Program-made: the position numbers and the translations under genes
The notes under the pieces: generated by a model
What the model was told of the DNA's origin: nothing
What the model saw: only the letters and a program-made list of their open reading frames with translations
Database searches by the model: none
Part shown: positions 11,941 to 24,700 of the stretch, in pieces
How positions within the stretch are numbered: position 1 is the stretch's first letter
Layout of the letters: every line of letters begins with the position of its first letter
NCBI GenBank assembly: GCA_039619475.1
Contig: CM077115.1
Coordinates: 590,265,643-590,329,642, forward strand
Reading direction: 5' to 3'
Length of the DNA: 64,000 nt
Source: Icerya purchasi
Taxonomy: Eukaryota; Arthropoda; Insecta; Hemiptera; Monophlebidae

Positions 11941-12422
11941 CTTTTTGTAATATTTTTTGAAAAAGAGCAAAAACAAACCATACTGATAAAAAGGTATATT
12001 TTCTATCAGTAAAAGAAAAATTAAAATTAATAATTAATTTTAAATATGATTTTTCTGCAATAAATATTACAATTTTAATTTATTGTATACACGTATTTAG
12101 GCTTATATCCGAATAAGCTTCAATGCTTACTAATAGAAAATAGAGAGCGGTGAAGCTGACGAATACACCGGGAAGATGTATAAAAATATGTTCGAAATCA
12201 GGAAAAATCGTGAAGGAAACGAGTACAAAGAAATCGGTCCGCGCTGAGGTCGGCAAAGGAGAACGTCGGTAATATTTTTTCGTCACAGTCAGTATTATTA
12301 ATTACATTAAAGAGATTAAAGAAAAACATATATGTACATATTAAAATAGGGAATTATTGAATAATTTTTAATAATAATTAAGTGATAGTTTGAAGGTAAC
12401 TGCACTGATGACAAATATTTAG

Positions 12423-12459
<37 letters not shown>

Positions 12460-12582
12460 ATAACTGTTCATACGCACACGGCTCATTTTAAATAATAATC
12501 CTCTACACAAACATCGATGGTTCGAGATAAAAAATACATTAAAAATTATTTCAAGTTATTTTTATGTTCTATGGAAAGGAGA
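11941..12582. other. Region downstream of the metalloproteinase stop codon
   Basis: AT-rich sequence that should include the 3' UTR of the minus-strand gene ending at 12583. A TA dinucleotide run lies at 12429-12457. No strong AATAAA poly(A) signal on the minus strand was recognised close to the stop. Confidence 0.4.
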
Positions 12583-12721
12583 TCATCTCGGTGACTCATT
12601 GCAAAAGTATTTAACAGCTGCACAGCAATATAATTGCATATATTCCGCGGTACAGTATTGTAAACCATATTTAATTAAATGATCATAGCACGATACATCT
12701 TTGTCGATGCACTGTTCAGCA
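12583..12721 (-). CDS. Metalloproteinase last exon, cysteine-rich C-terminus
   Basis: Encodes SAEQCIDKDVSCYDH, then YCTAEYMQLYCCAAVKYFC, and ends at TGA 12583-12585. Six cysteines with a CC pair recall the PLAC-type tail of ADAMTS proteins. Two acceptors are possible. The one giving a first base at 12721 keeps the frame after the exon at 26024-26163; the stronger-looking one (first base 12728) would put a TGA directly after the junction unless an unseen exon lies between. Confidence 0.65.
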
Positions 12722-15700
12722 CTGTCACCTGTAAAACAATAATTTTTCATCATTTAAAAATCATTATCACTTTTTATTCCGGTTTAAATCGGACATAGGA
12801 AAATCGACTGATGAATTCTCCTAAATTATACGAAACTAATGTGTATACTTTAATAAATAAAATATTTTTATTTTAAATTGTCAATTATATAAGTAAACAG
12901 AGTCGTACATTTTAAATTTAGTGTACAAAATAATTTTTTTGTGAAATCAAATTTATCTAAAAAGTTTTACACGGTGCAATTACGTTAGTACCGGGATAAA
13001 ATATATTTTGTATCACAGAAATTTATTGATAAAAATTTTTAAATGTAATCAATTCGGCCTGTAAGTGAAACATCATTAACGTAACTAAGCGTCTGTGGGT
13101 TCGCTCACAAAATTTCAAAACAGAAAAAATATTTAATTCATTTTTACTGAATTACAGGAGAAAAAAAAATCTTCATTGTTTCAGTTGTATTATTTCGATG
13201 CAATAACGGCGGTGGATGGTAAATTAAGATGAATAAAATAGGAAAAAATCGCGCGTTTAATAGCCATTGTTGTAATTAACCGGAGAAGTTCCGTTCGAAT
13301 ATTGGTGTAATATTGATATTATTAATAAGCTGGGAAAACTAATTAACGACAGTTTTTTCAGCAACATAATGCTGCATCAGTGTACGTACTTCCGTTATAG
13401 TGTACACTAAGCGAACACGCGTGCGCACTGCCAGCGTTAGAAAAAGTTGCATTATTAAACAAACGGCGCGATAAGCAATTACTGATTTCCGCCATCTCAT
13501 TTAGCCGAGATCCTGTTGAAATATTATCTGTTTTCACAATCCTTACCGGTCGCATACGATCAAATAATATTTATAAAACATTCTTACTTCCATCATTGTA
13601 CTAAATTGTATTTGGAGTGAGGATCGATTTTCAATTCTTTCTGATTCTCTTCATACATCTCGTAAATTTCTCCCAGCGGTTCCCTGTATCAGGATCTACA
13701 TACTTCCCATCCTATTTTATAGTGCATGTTCTTCCAACTCAAAGGGTATAGCCTGGTTTATGTGGGAAAATTACCTCCGCAGGTTTTTCGATTTGCACTT
13801 AATCGTTTTGACATCAAATAAAAATAATTTAGCCACATTTTCAGCTATTTATCTCAAACGGTTTTCGAGTATTTCAAAAAAACCACCTCGTTTTTCGATT
13901 TTCTTTTTCTTTTTAATAGTCAAAATTCAAAATAAATGAATAGCGATTTTATTCCTAATTCTTAGGAGTAATGTCCAAAATCATTTAACCGCCCGTAAAA
14001 TATAATCTTTTAGCTGACGATCTCACAATATACATGACATCTGCAAATATGGAAAGTCTAAGAGTTCGATCGATAAATTACAAGAGTGGTCTACAAACCA
14101 GGGCTAAGGCCTTCTCAGCTGAAAAAACAGCTAGCATTATTTTCAACAATAAATGGAAAGCCCCTTCGAACTGCAAAATAACTCTGGGCAACAGCCCCAT
14201 TAGATCAGTCCCAAAGGTCAAAATCCTTAGATTAGTATTCGACAGGAAGCTGTCTTAGTCCAGGCACATCGATGAACTTAAAGCGAAATGTCAAAAATCT
14301 CTCAACGTCCTCAAAATGGCAGCTTATACAAAATGGGGCGGAGATAGGAAATGCCTGCAGAACCTCTATACCATTTTTACGCTGTCTAAAATGGATTACG
14401 GTTCAGTCATATACAGATCTGCTAAACCTAATGTGATGAACAGGTTAAACACTGTTCAGAATTTAGCATTGAGATTAATCTCGGGCGCATTAAACTGCAG
14501 TCCAATTGACAGTCTTCATGCAGAAATTAATGTCCTGCCACTTAAACACAGAAGGCTATTTCTTGCTCTGAAATATTTCTTTAATCTGGCCTCAAATCCA
14601 TCTAACCCTTCGCATCAAAAAACGTTTGCCCAGAATTATACACAGCTATATGAAAAAAATCCGAAAAGTTCAATGTAAATATGTATAATAGTATCTAGAT
14701 AAGTTAACTGTTAAGATGTAATATATTCGTCGCAAATGGCTCCATTGTCGAGCGACAATAAATAAATATATTTAAAAAAAAAAAAAAAAAACGATTTTTA
14801 AGAACAGAAATAAAATTAAAATCAATTTTTTGACCGCGTTTTTGGAAAGTGTCCACCGCCAAATTTTGTCAGGAAATGTCTTTTTTACCCCTTTACACTC
14901 AAAAATTTTTTCATTTTTTACGAAGTGGTAAAACATAATGAAAAAAAATAAAAACTACTTTTTTTTTTCTTCAAAATATCGTGTTTAAACACACCAAAAC
15001 TTTTTTGCTGGTAGAGAAATATGTAGAAAATAATTTTCCAACTGAAAATATACATTTTACTTATAAAAGTATTTAGAAAATTAAGAAATGTTCTCCTTCA
15101 AATAATTAAAGGCATTAAAAATTTCTTAAAATCTTGGTATCTCTTATTTTGATTTCTGTTGTCTTCAGAAATTCATTAAAGTCAGTGCTAGATTAACTCG
15201 GTAGCGCCATCTACTGGAACTTTCAGAACTATTTTTTCTCTATAGTGATTGCCGCTTAAACGAATGAAACTCGATTTTGAGTGTATAAGTGTTTGCAGCG
15301 TTGGTAATCGAACGGAAAATTTTTCACTGAGCGATTACAGCGCCATCAGTTGGCAATTAATGATTTCTTCATTATGAAGATAAAAAATTATATTATGAAA
15401 AGAAATATTATACATGAATCCTATATTTGTAATACTGCTATTTTTTTTACGGGATCATATCAAATGCCTCAAGCTGTGTCATACTTAGCTGAAATAATGA
15501 ATGAAGACGGAACAATCACACTTCAGTACATGAAAAGGACACCTAATATCATTAAAAACTACAAGTAAGGTTCGGTATATCAACTCAAAATCATACCGTT
15601 GTTTCGTTGATTATCATCGAGACATGAATAAGATTTCTGGAATTAGTCGATATTGTTGTGATTGTGCTAATGGTAGGCGTACTGTAGGGTGCTGCTCTCA

Positions 15701-18699
15701 CATTGCAGCCATCATTTACTATCTTGCTTACGCTCGATATTTGGCTAAAATAATAAGACCTGCCGAAATATTGATTCGGCTGTTTATAAACGAAAAAGTT
15801 AATGCCGTAGTGAATGAAGACAGTGACGAAGACTAACTGATGTTATTTAAAATAGTTTTTCATATATATCTAATGCGAAATCATTTCTTTTATTGTAAAT
15901 AATTAATGATATCTTTTTTTGAAAATATAAATAATATAACTTATCGAATAAAAATTTTCATTTTTATTTATTAACAATGTAAAATTATTATGGCTAATAG
16001 CACAGAAAAATTATATCTTTTTTATTCCAATGAATTTTTGCATAAAAAAAAAAAATATTAACATAAATTTCTTAATTTTCTAAAAATTTTTATGAGTAAA
16101 ATGTGTATATTTTCAGTTGAAAAATTATTTTCTATATATAGAACTACCATCAAAAAAGATTTGGTGTGTTTAAATATGATATTTTGAAAAAAAAATTACA
16201 TTTTATTTTTTTTTATTATGTTCTACCACTTCAAAAAAAATGAAAATATTCCTGAGCATAAAGGAGTAAAAAAGACATTTTCTGACAAAATTTGGCGGTG
16301 GAAACTTTTCAAAAACGCGGTCAAAAGATTAATTCTAATTTTATTTCTGTTCTTAAAAATCGGCTTTCCACCTGAGATTCATAGTAATAGTATTTTTTTA
16401 TTTCTTTTACTCCTAAGAATTAGGAAAAAAATCCCTATTCATTTATTTTGAATTTTACTATTAAGAAGAAAAAGAAAATCGAAAAACGAGGTGGTTTTTT
16501 TGAAATACTCGAAAACCGTTTAAGATAAATAGCTGAAAATGTGGCTGAATTATTTTTATTTAATGTCAAAACGATTCCTCAAGTGTAAATCGAAAAACTC
16601 GTGGGGGCAAATTTCCCATATAAACTCGGCTATATCCTTTCTCCGACTTTTCAATATCCAGGTTAGTTTTATATGGATCCCTAACCACGTGGGGATTCAT
16701 TGAAACGAAATGACCAGGCTGCCGGGACGCCTCCTTTCTTCCCGAAATTACTTCCCTATCTACTTTTCCCGATAGAAAATCCTATATGAAATACCTCTAA
16801 TCTCCGAATCCTGGCAACAATCCTAGTTATCATAACTATTAAACCAATTCCTAACGATTAATCCTAATGCCTTAGTTACTGTTTTTAGTCCATTCCGATC
16901 TTAAAGGGAAAACATCATCCTAACACGATTCAGAATTTCCCTTTTCGCCCTTGCCTATTCGCACATAATGCAACGGCTTAACCTCCTACTTGTTTTTTCT
17001 ATTAAATCCATCTTCTGAACTTCCTCGTTTGGTAGTATCGTGCCTTGTGCACTGCAACCCCTAAAAATCCTTGCTCAATCTCCCTCTTTCCATCCCCGAA
17101 ATTCTTTTCCAAAACTCAATTCACGTCGATAACCTCTTTCTTTTCCTGAACAACTTCAAACTTCTACATCTTATTTAAATGGGATGGCAGTCTTCGGTTG
17201 CATTGGCTCGATGAATAGCCGAAAGCACCAGTATGAGGTTATTTCTGTTTTGTTGTAAAAAAAATAAATTGTTATAGTTGAAGTAAAAGTTTTCTTCAAT
17301 ATGTTTCCTTTTTAAAAATTGAATTACCGAATGCATACATATATACATACATACATATGTATATATATATATATATATAAAATTAAAGTAAGTGTATCCT
17401 TGGTAGTGCGTGAGAGATTGTAAAATTAAGATTCCACAATGTTTTAAGCGGCACTGGTGATATATGTACATATATACACACACGCACACATGTATATATG
17501 TACATATATATACACACATATATACAAGATATGTATATGTATAACTTCCTTCGACCCTCACCATATGCTAATCGATAAAAAATTTTCATATTATTCCCGG
17601 CGTAAAAATGACATAGCCATTAATAAATACATGTGTAGACATACGTCTTTGTATTTTGAAATATTATTTCCATATATTTACCATAGTACAAATTAAGTAT
17701 TTTTTTATTACATAACACAGTAAGGTATTTAATTATTCGCGGCATTTTTTCTTTATTGTTTTTTAAAACGGTATCATCTACTTCTACTGGCGGGTTATCG
17801 TAAACATAACTTTTTTTAGCCCAGGATGAATGGAATTAGAAAATTGCTGTCAGTTTGGATGTCACGGTTTATGTAAAACTTGTGAATAAAGGATAAAGAA
17901 GAAACACCGGCTAATGCAGAGTTATTCATCGAGAGAGGTCTTATGGAGTTTTCTGGTTTACACTTTACAGAATGCATATAAATACGAGCATCCTTTTCAG
18001 GCTATAATTGCTACAGAGATGGCAGAGATGATGGATACGGCGACACCGTCATTTTAATTAAACGGGGAATTCTGCATAATATAAATAAAATTTGATATAT
18101 TTTCCACAATTCTCAAGTTAATCGTTTGTTAATGCTAGGTATTTTTCATTATAAGGTTATGTATGTTTTCCCTATATAGTGTCCCCCCATAGCATATATT
18201 TTATGGAAAATGACTTTATTGATCGGACTAATAGAATCATCCCTGATATTGACTACATTATTATGCCGTGACGATTTCAATCGTATTCACTATGGGGTTG
18301 TCATAATTCTGACCTTATGGGTCAACGGATTATTAATATTTTAAATATAAAATGTTTTTTTACAAAAAATAAATACTGATTTCAAGGTTTATTATAAAAA
18401 ATTTAAAATGTAATTGAATATAAAAATGCACTAAAAAGTAAAAAATAATTACTCCCGATAAGAAAATATATGTATATCAGAATGATATAACACTTAAGTG
18501 GTGATATCGCAATTCTTATACAACGTTAATACCTTAATTAGAGTCGGCATCAAATTCATATTACAATATCTAGGAACAATTTAATAAACATTTAATGCAG
18601 TTTTTAATTATTATTTTAATATGAATTTGATGCCGACTCTAATAAGTAGTAATGTTGTATAAGAATTACGATAATGTTACCTTAAGTTATATCACTCTG

Positions 18700-18732
<33 letters not shown>

Positions 18733-21700
18733 TTCTAATCGGGAGTAATTATTTTTTACTTTTTAGTACATTTTTTTATTCAATTACTTTTTAAATTTTT
18801 TATAACAAACCTTAAAGTCGGTATTTATTTTTTGTAAAAAAATATTTGATTTTACAATTTTTAGCGTTATACTTGAATTTTTTTCTTGTAAAAAATCAAT
18901 TACGACGACAGATCGTTAGCCGAAATAATACGAAATCTGTCTTCCGACAATGAAGGCTACACATAATGCACCGCAAGCTTTATTAAGTATAACTCAAAAA
19001 CTACTGGTCAGATCTTGATAAAATTTAAATGGGACCACATGAAAAGTATCAGCTTTTAAATAAAAGAAGAATCATCAAAATAAGTTCACCTAGGAAAAAG
19101 TTCTGAGGTAACATACATAAAAAAAAAAGGAAAAAAAAATACAGTCGAATTGAGAACCTCCTTCTTTTTTTGAAGTCAGCTAAAAACTAGTTTGATTCTA
19201 GGCAATGATGGTATACACACCACTATTCTAACCCCTTCACGTTGACAGTCTTTTTTTTTTCTTTCTAATCTCACTTCCAATTTTCATTGGCATGTTTTAC
19301 AGTGGTCGCTGGATAGTGATCATCTACCTACTCTTATTAAATGTACCTTCAGATGTACATATTCGGTCTCCTACAGCGGTATAGGCTCCCGTTGGGTTCT
19401 GCTAGATGATGAGGTTTCAAGATTTACTAATCTATTGTCCACCCTATGTAGTCAACTCTTAAGAGCTAATCCTGATAGTGTTTCGTTATACGATAATTTT
19501 GCTAATGTATTAAATTACTTGTCACAGCACACTGCAAAGAGAGGGCCCGTTTATCTTGGTAGACGACTTCCTACACCTTGATGGAACAAAAGCTGCGCCG
19601 ATATGGTTAGAAATCTAAACTTACTATTTAGTGAGTTTTCCGTCAAAGTAAAAATATTTCAGACTATCTGGCATTGAAGAAATAAGACGCCATTTCTCAT
19701 AGGTACTTGTTGCAGAACAAGACATTGTTTGCAATATCAATTGTACTTGTAGTATACACCCGTTTCATTAATTTCGTCAAAAATAAAGAGAATGAAAAGA
19801 AGATTTGAAAGTAACGTTTTATACGATACTACTTCAGCGTTTGGCCTAGTGGCTAGAGCGCTTGACTTCCGATCCGGAGGTCTCGGGTTCAATACCGGGC
19901 GATGACAAAAATATACGGCACTAGTTTCGTACACAGCAGTTTAGACACAGTTGAAACACTGCATTTGTATATCGATAAATCAAGCGGCTATAGTCACTTC
20001 TAACTGTAGTCGTGCGTATTAGCGTTGCATAGAAATATTCAGCCCGCGAGCTAATCAACGTGAGTAAAGGCCAGTCGTCTTGGTTCGCCTTGACACTGAT
20101 AACTTGTTTCACTTTAATCGATAGCACGGAAGCCAACGCTCCTGCTTACGTGCTTATCTATTGCGCGGATATTCTATCCTCTAATTCTCCTCTGAATTAG
20201 AAGATAATCTCATACTCGAAATCGAGTGAGAATAGACGACGACTTCACCGGACTACTGCAGTGATGGATTTATAAACAACATCGCGCCATTGTATGTCTC
20301 ACATTTATCGGAAATTTCTGAAACTTCACGTTTGACATTACTCGCTAACAACAATAGTTGCTTCCTCTTTAGGATTATTGATATGCAAGAACAGAAACTG
20401 GCTTTATTATCTTTGTATCTCGGTATGGTAACTTACCCTTTATATTGAGAAATTTAACTGATTCTGCTGTATTAAATATTTTTAACTACATTTTAATCTT
20501 TAATCGAATTCCTGGGCAATGAAAGAAATATAAAATCACCGCTATATCTCTGTACATGGTTCAAAGAATTAATTTTTGTGACTAAATAGTACACTTTCAG
20601 ATCTCTCTTGGCTATCGGTAGTGGTGTTGCAATATAGTTCAATGTAATATTACTGCGTGTCGTATAAGTTACGGTTGTGTCTAAATAGTTATATTGCATT
20701 AAAGATCGGTGGAATTTTTGGTGTCCAAAACAAAAAAAAAAAAAAAAGAAAAGAAAGGACACGGAACATTTAATAATTTTCCATTAAAATGATAAATTCT
20801 AACAGTTCATAATCGGTTAGCAAACCATTCAATTGCCTATTTTGTGATCTGTGTTGTCATGCCCTCTTTAAATATAAAAATAAAAAAATTAATTAGGAAA
20901 CCTCTAACTTATTACTTTTTTCATTACACATTCTTAAAAAACAGTTTTTGACAAATTGCTTTTGGAAGAGCAAATTTTTCTTCCTGTAAAAAAACATGCG
21001 ATGTGATCGTAAAAATTTGTACGTACGTTTAATTTTCACTATCTTTACTTATAATACATGCGCTTACATGCGAAGTAATAACTAATTATTGACATGCGCG
21101 TTCTTCAAATTTTAATGCAAAATTAAATTTTAAAAGTTTCTGTATTGCTTAATGACTTACAAGATGTCGTGAAATAAAATCAATAAAATCATATTTAATC
21201 GTATGCGATCATTTTTTTTAGGATCGGTTAATTGTTTAACATACTTTTTTCCAAATCAGCAATGAGATTTGTAGGCACGCATCTAAGAGTATCCTTTCAT
21301 TTTTCCCTAAGATGTTTTCGTAAATAATGGACTCTTGGAAAAGAATTTTTTTTTATTCTTCTGCGCATATTCTGTCATCTTTATTTTTCTTCTAGTTTAT
21401 TCTGTTTTCCCTTTTTACCATTCCTTTTAGCACAGTTTCGTGCGAACTTTTAGAATGACATAATTATCTTTATACCAACAGCCTTCCACCAACGAGCTGC
21501 CCCGTATGTAGGTTGCCAAACGAACCAACTATGGCACATCTGATTTATGAACGGATCTTCGTTATCATTTCTGGTCTCATTTTCTTCATCTGTCGTCCAT
21601 TTTTTCATGCTTTTGTTTTTATTGTTTTCAACAAAAGGCGGAGAGCGTTTCAAATTTTGGTCGTTTTTGGAAAGATATTTAAAACCCATTTTTCCCGGCT

Positions 21701-24700
21701 GAGAAAAGTTAGTTCGATTGCCGTTGGAAGATTTTTGTTAAGGGGTCGTAGGAAGGAATCTTTTTGTTGTGCTGTTTTTGCTACAGTGTTACCCTTTGGG
21801 AAGCTGTAGTTTAACACATTTGTATCGCGTGTAATGGAAAGAAGGAACTAGTGACTTATTTCTGGTAAATATACTTTTATTTAAATGCTATTACATATAC
21901 AATTACGGTAGTCATAAAATGAAATATGACATTCTGCGGAAAAATTGAAACTGGCGGCTAAATCTGCTACCATTTGCCATGTTACTGCTTTCTTTGAGCA
22001 GCTCGATAAACAAGTGCATAAAGTATGCGTGTAGCAGTCTTGTGCATCTTCATTTTATTACTAATAATGTTTTGTATTAGGTGATTTATGCCGTGAAATG
22101 AAGAAAATGGTCGCACTGATCATTTTTGCAGTTCTATAAGCTTACAGAGTTATCTGAAATTGCGGAAGGAAATAAATCGTTAACTAACAACGTTGTATTT
22201 CTAAACTGAGTATTATAAGTTATAGCTTTTAAATTGCCTCCGACATAATTTTTTTTGCCCCGATAAAATAACGTAAGTATTTTCCCACCCTATATGGGTA
22301 AAATGTGATAATATAATCATAATAGATACATAGATATGCATTCGAGAATTAAATAAGACTCATTATAATCTAGCATTAACAAAAATTTAAATATTTTCTA
22401 TTTAATCGATTAAAAAGAAGAAAAAAAACTAGTCATGCAGAATGTAACGAAATGAGAAAGTATGTCAGTATTTGACCCGGAAGAAAAGTAAGAATTGATA
22501 AAAGTCAGATTCAGCATGGCCAGGTTACTATTGAGAGTATTAATTAATTGCGAATTATTTTTATGGTCGACATTATTTGTTAGTAAAATAAGTTGATATA
22601 AAGTGCATTCCATGCTCGTGCATTTACATCACTTACCACGGTTGTAGTTATTACTTTTATACTTATTACTATTATTTTCTACAGCAGTTTTCCCGAAATT
22701 ATTGTCGTTTCTGAAGAATAACCGTTTCATATAGATGTCATCGTACATCGCTTTTGAATATTTCGCTTTCAACGATTTACTATTAAAAGTATTTGTTGGT
22801 AACCGATTAGAATTAAAATTAAATTAACACTAAATGAATCGAGAAACTGTTTCGTGTTCATATATGTGAAAACGCATTCACTATCATCACTGTAGTCACA
22901 TCTCTTTACAGCAGCGTTCATACACACTATTTTACTCCGTTTATAAGATTTCTTAGTGTGTGAACAACGCTGTGGTAGTCGGTGAAATCTGATTTTAAAG
23001 GAATCTTCATTAAATTTTTTGAAATATCGGCTCAACATTCACGATTTTAGTTGTCTTAATTGATTTATTAAAATTTACCGGATGATTTAATATCGGCCGT
23101 GAGAAAATAAACCAAATTAACCTATTTCGCATTCGTCTTTATTTTATATAACACTAGGGTGTTATATGTATTCTCGGTTACAATTTTTTTATTTTTTCTG
23201 AAAAAAATGCTAGAGTATTTGTTTATATTACTAGGCGCTTTTTCCTTCATTGATAAAAACAAATTTTTCTTCAAAAATCGATACACAATTGATACGAAGT
23301 AATAAAAATAGCTGATTCCAAAAATCCCTCGTGAATTATTCTGTACGCACGCACACACAAAAATTATACGTAATTAATTATTTACAATAGCTGTGAGTAA
23401 ATGTTTTAAACGATGCAATCATACGCACTCTAAAAAATATACATGCAAAGTTTATACATTTATATACATCAGTAATGAAATATGTTCCAAAAAATCTTTT
23501 CAAATTTCCGAAACGCGTACACGCTTTTTTCTTTTTTTATTACGTTAACTGTTACATAAATTTTAAAAGTATTTAGAGGAAACGTTTAAAAGTGTGTCGT
23601 CCGGGAAAGAATTTTTTTGTTGTAAAAAATTTTGGTAAAAAGTAAACGAAGAAAATATTTAATTACATCACGTAACAGGCTTTGTAGCTATCAGCCATAT
23701 TTAGTACGTTAAGATTTAGCGTTTTGTGCAATTTTCACCTAAGTAGCAAGTCAAAAAAATCATTTGTTTTATGTACCTACATATATACATTAGTGGCAAA
23801 AAAGGAAAATATAATTTTGTAAAAATTAAATTATCAGAAGTTTTTACTTAAACGTGCTCAAATTTTATTTCAAAATACAGCGAAAATCGGTTATAACGAC
23901 TTTGAAGGGGATGAATACTTTATAAGTTATAACAGCCGATTTGTCGGCATATCCGATATCAAGTAATTGTTTTGCTTTTTTAATGCCTAAGATTTACCGT
24001 TTGCCGGAGGCTCCGTTATAAAAACTTTCGTAAAATATTTTACAGAATAACTTTTTTCACTGATAAGAGAAAAAAAAATGACTTTGAATAGATAGTACAC
24101 GTAATTTTTAATTTTTTATTATAACGAGATAAGTTTTCCCCTGCACCAGCGATTTTCATCGGTTTCGTTAAATTTACAATAAACATTTAACATTGGGGTG
24201 GTGATCCTTATGTCCTTAATAAATCCATCATCCGTTTTTGAATTTGATTACTGTTCATTTCTCTATGGTTGTGCCTCTAAGTCCCGACTCTCTAAATCGG
24301 ATGTAATACAAAACTCTTGCCTTCGTCTATGCCTTGGTGCTCTTAAATCATCTCCAGTTGTTCCAGCAGCCCTTGCCGAATCTAATAATACATTAACCCT
24401 TTCTATTCGCAGATCTTATTTGGGCTATCGTTTTCTTACTAAGCGTATCCCACTCACGTCCTCTATATCCATTCCTATCTTTCCATTTCTGGGAACTGGC
24501 GTTTCGTACCTAGGAAAACTCCTATTCTATCTCTCATCTCTTTTCTGCGGCTCAGTTCGTTTTGTCCTTACATACTTTGTCAATCTCCCCCTTATTTCTC
24601 TTTTAATTTCGCCGATCTCTGCCATCCCCACAATATATGTTTACTGTACCTGCGCTCTCTAAATCCCTTCTATACGCCCTAATTAGACAGGAATTCCACA

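Larger units (their letters stand above)
13741..16640 (+). mobile_element. DNA transposon with long inverted ends and a SWIM-like protein
   Basis: The element starts AAAGGGTATAGCC and its right end, read inwards on the minus strand, starts AAAGGATATAGCC. The inverted ends are about 580 bp (left 13741-13971 plus 14794 to about 15120; right about 16065-16640) and close in sequence. CTC lies directly outside both ends (13738-13740 and 16641-16643), a possible 3-bp target duplication. The middle holds a broken SWIM-like gene (15350-15836). A LINE (13972-14793) interrupts the left end. A second copy at 31621-33357 confirms the left boundary. I cannot name the superfamily with certainty. No complete transposase catalytic domain was found, so this copy is probably internally deleted. 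Confidence 0.75.

Noticed and set aside
17336..17545. The TACA/TATA block as a CRISPR-like or regulatory repeat array.
   Set aside because: It is a plain microsatellite with no constant repeat and spacer structure.
19837..19910. A genuine tRNA-Arg gene.
   Set aside because: The anticodon stem does not pair, and the same head with its body recurs at 50194, so it is a SINE.
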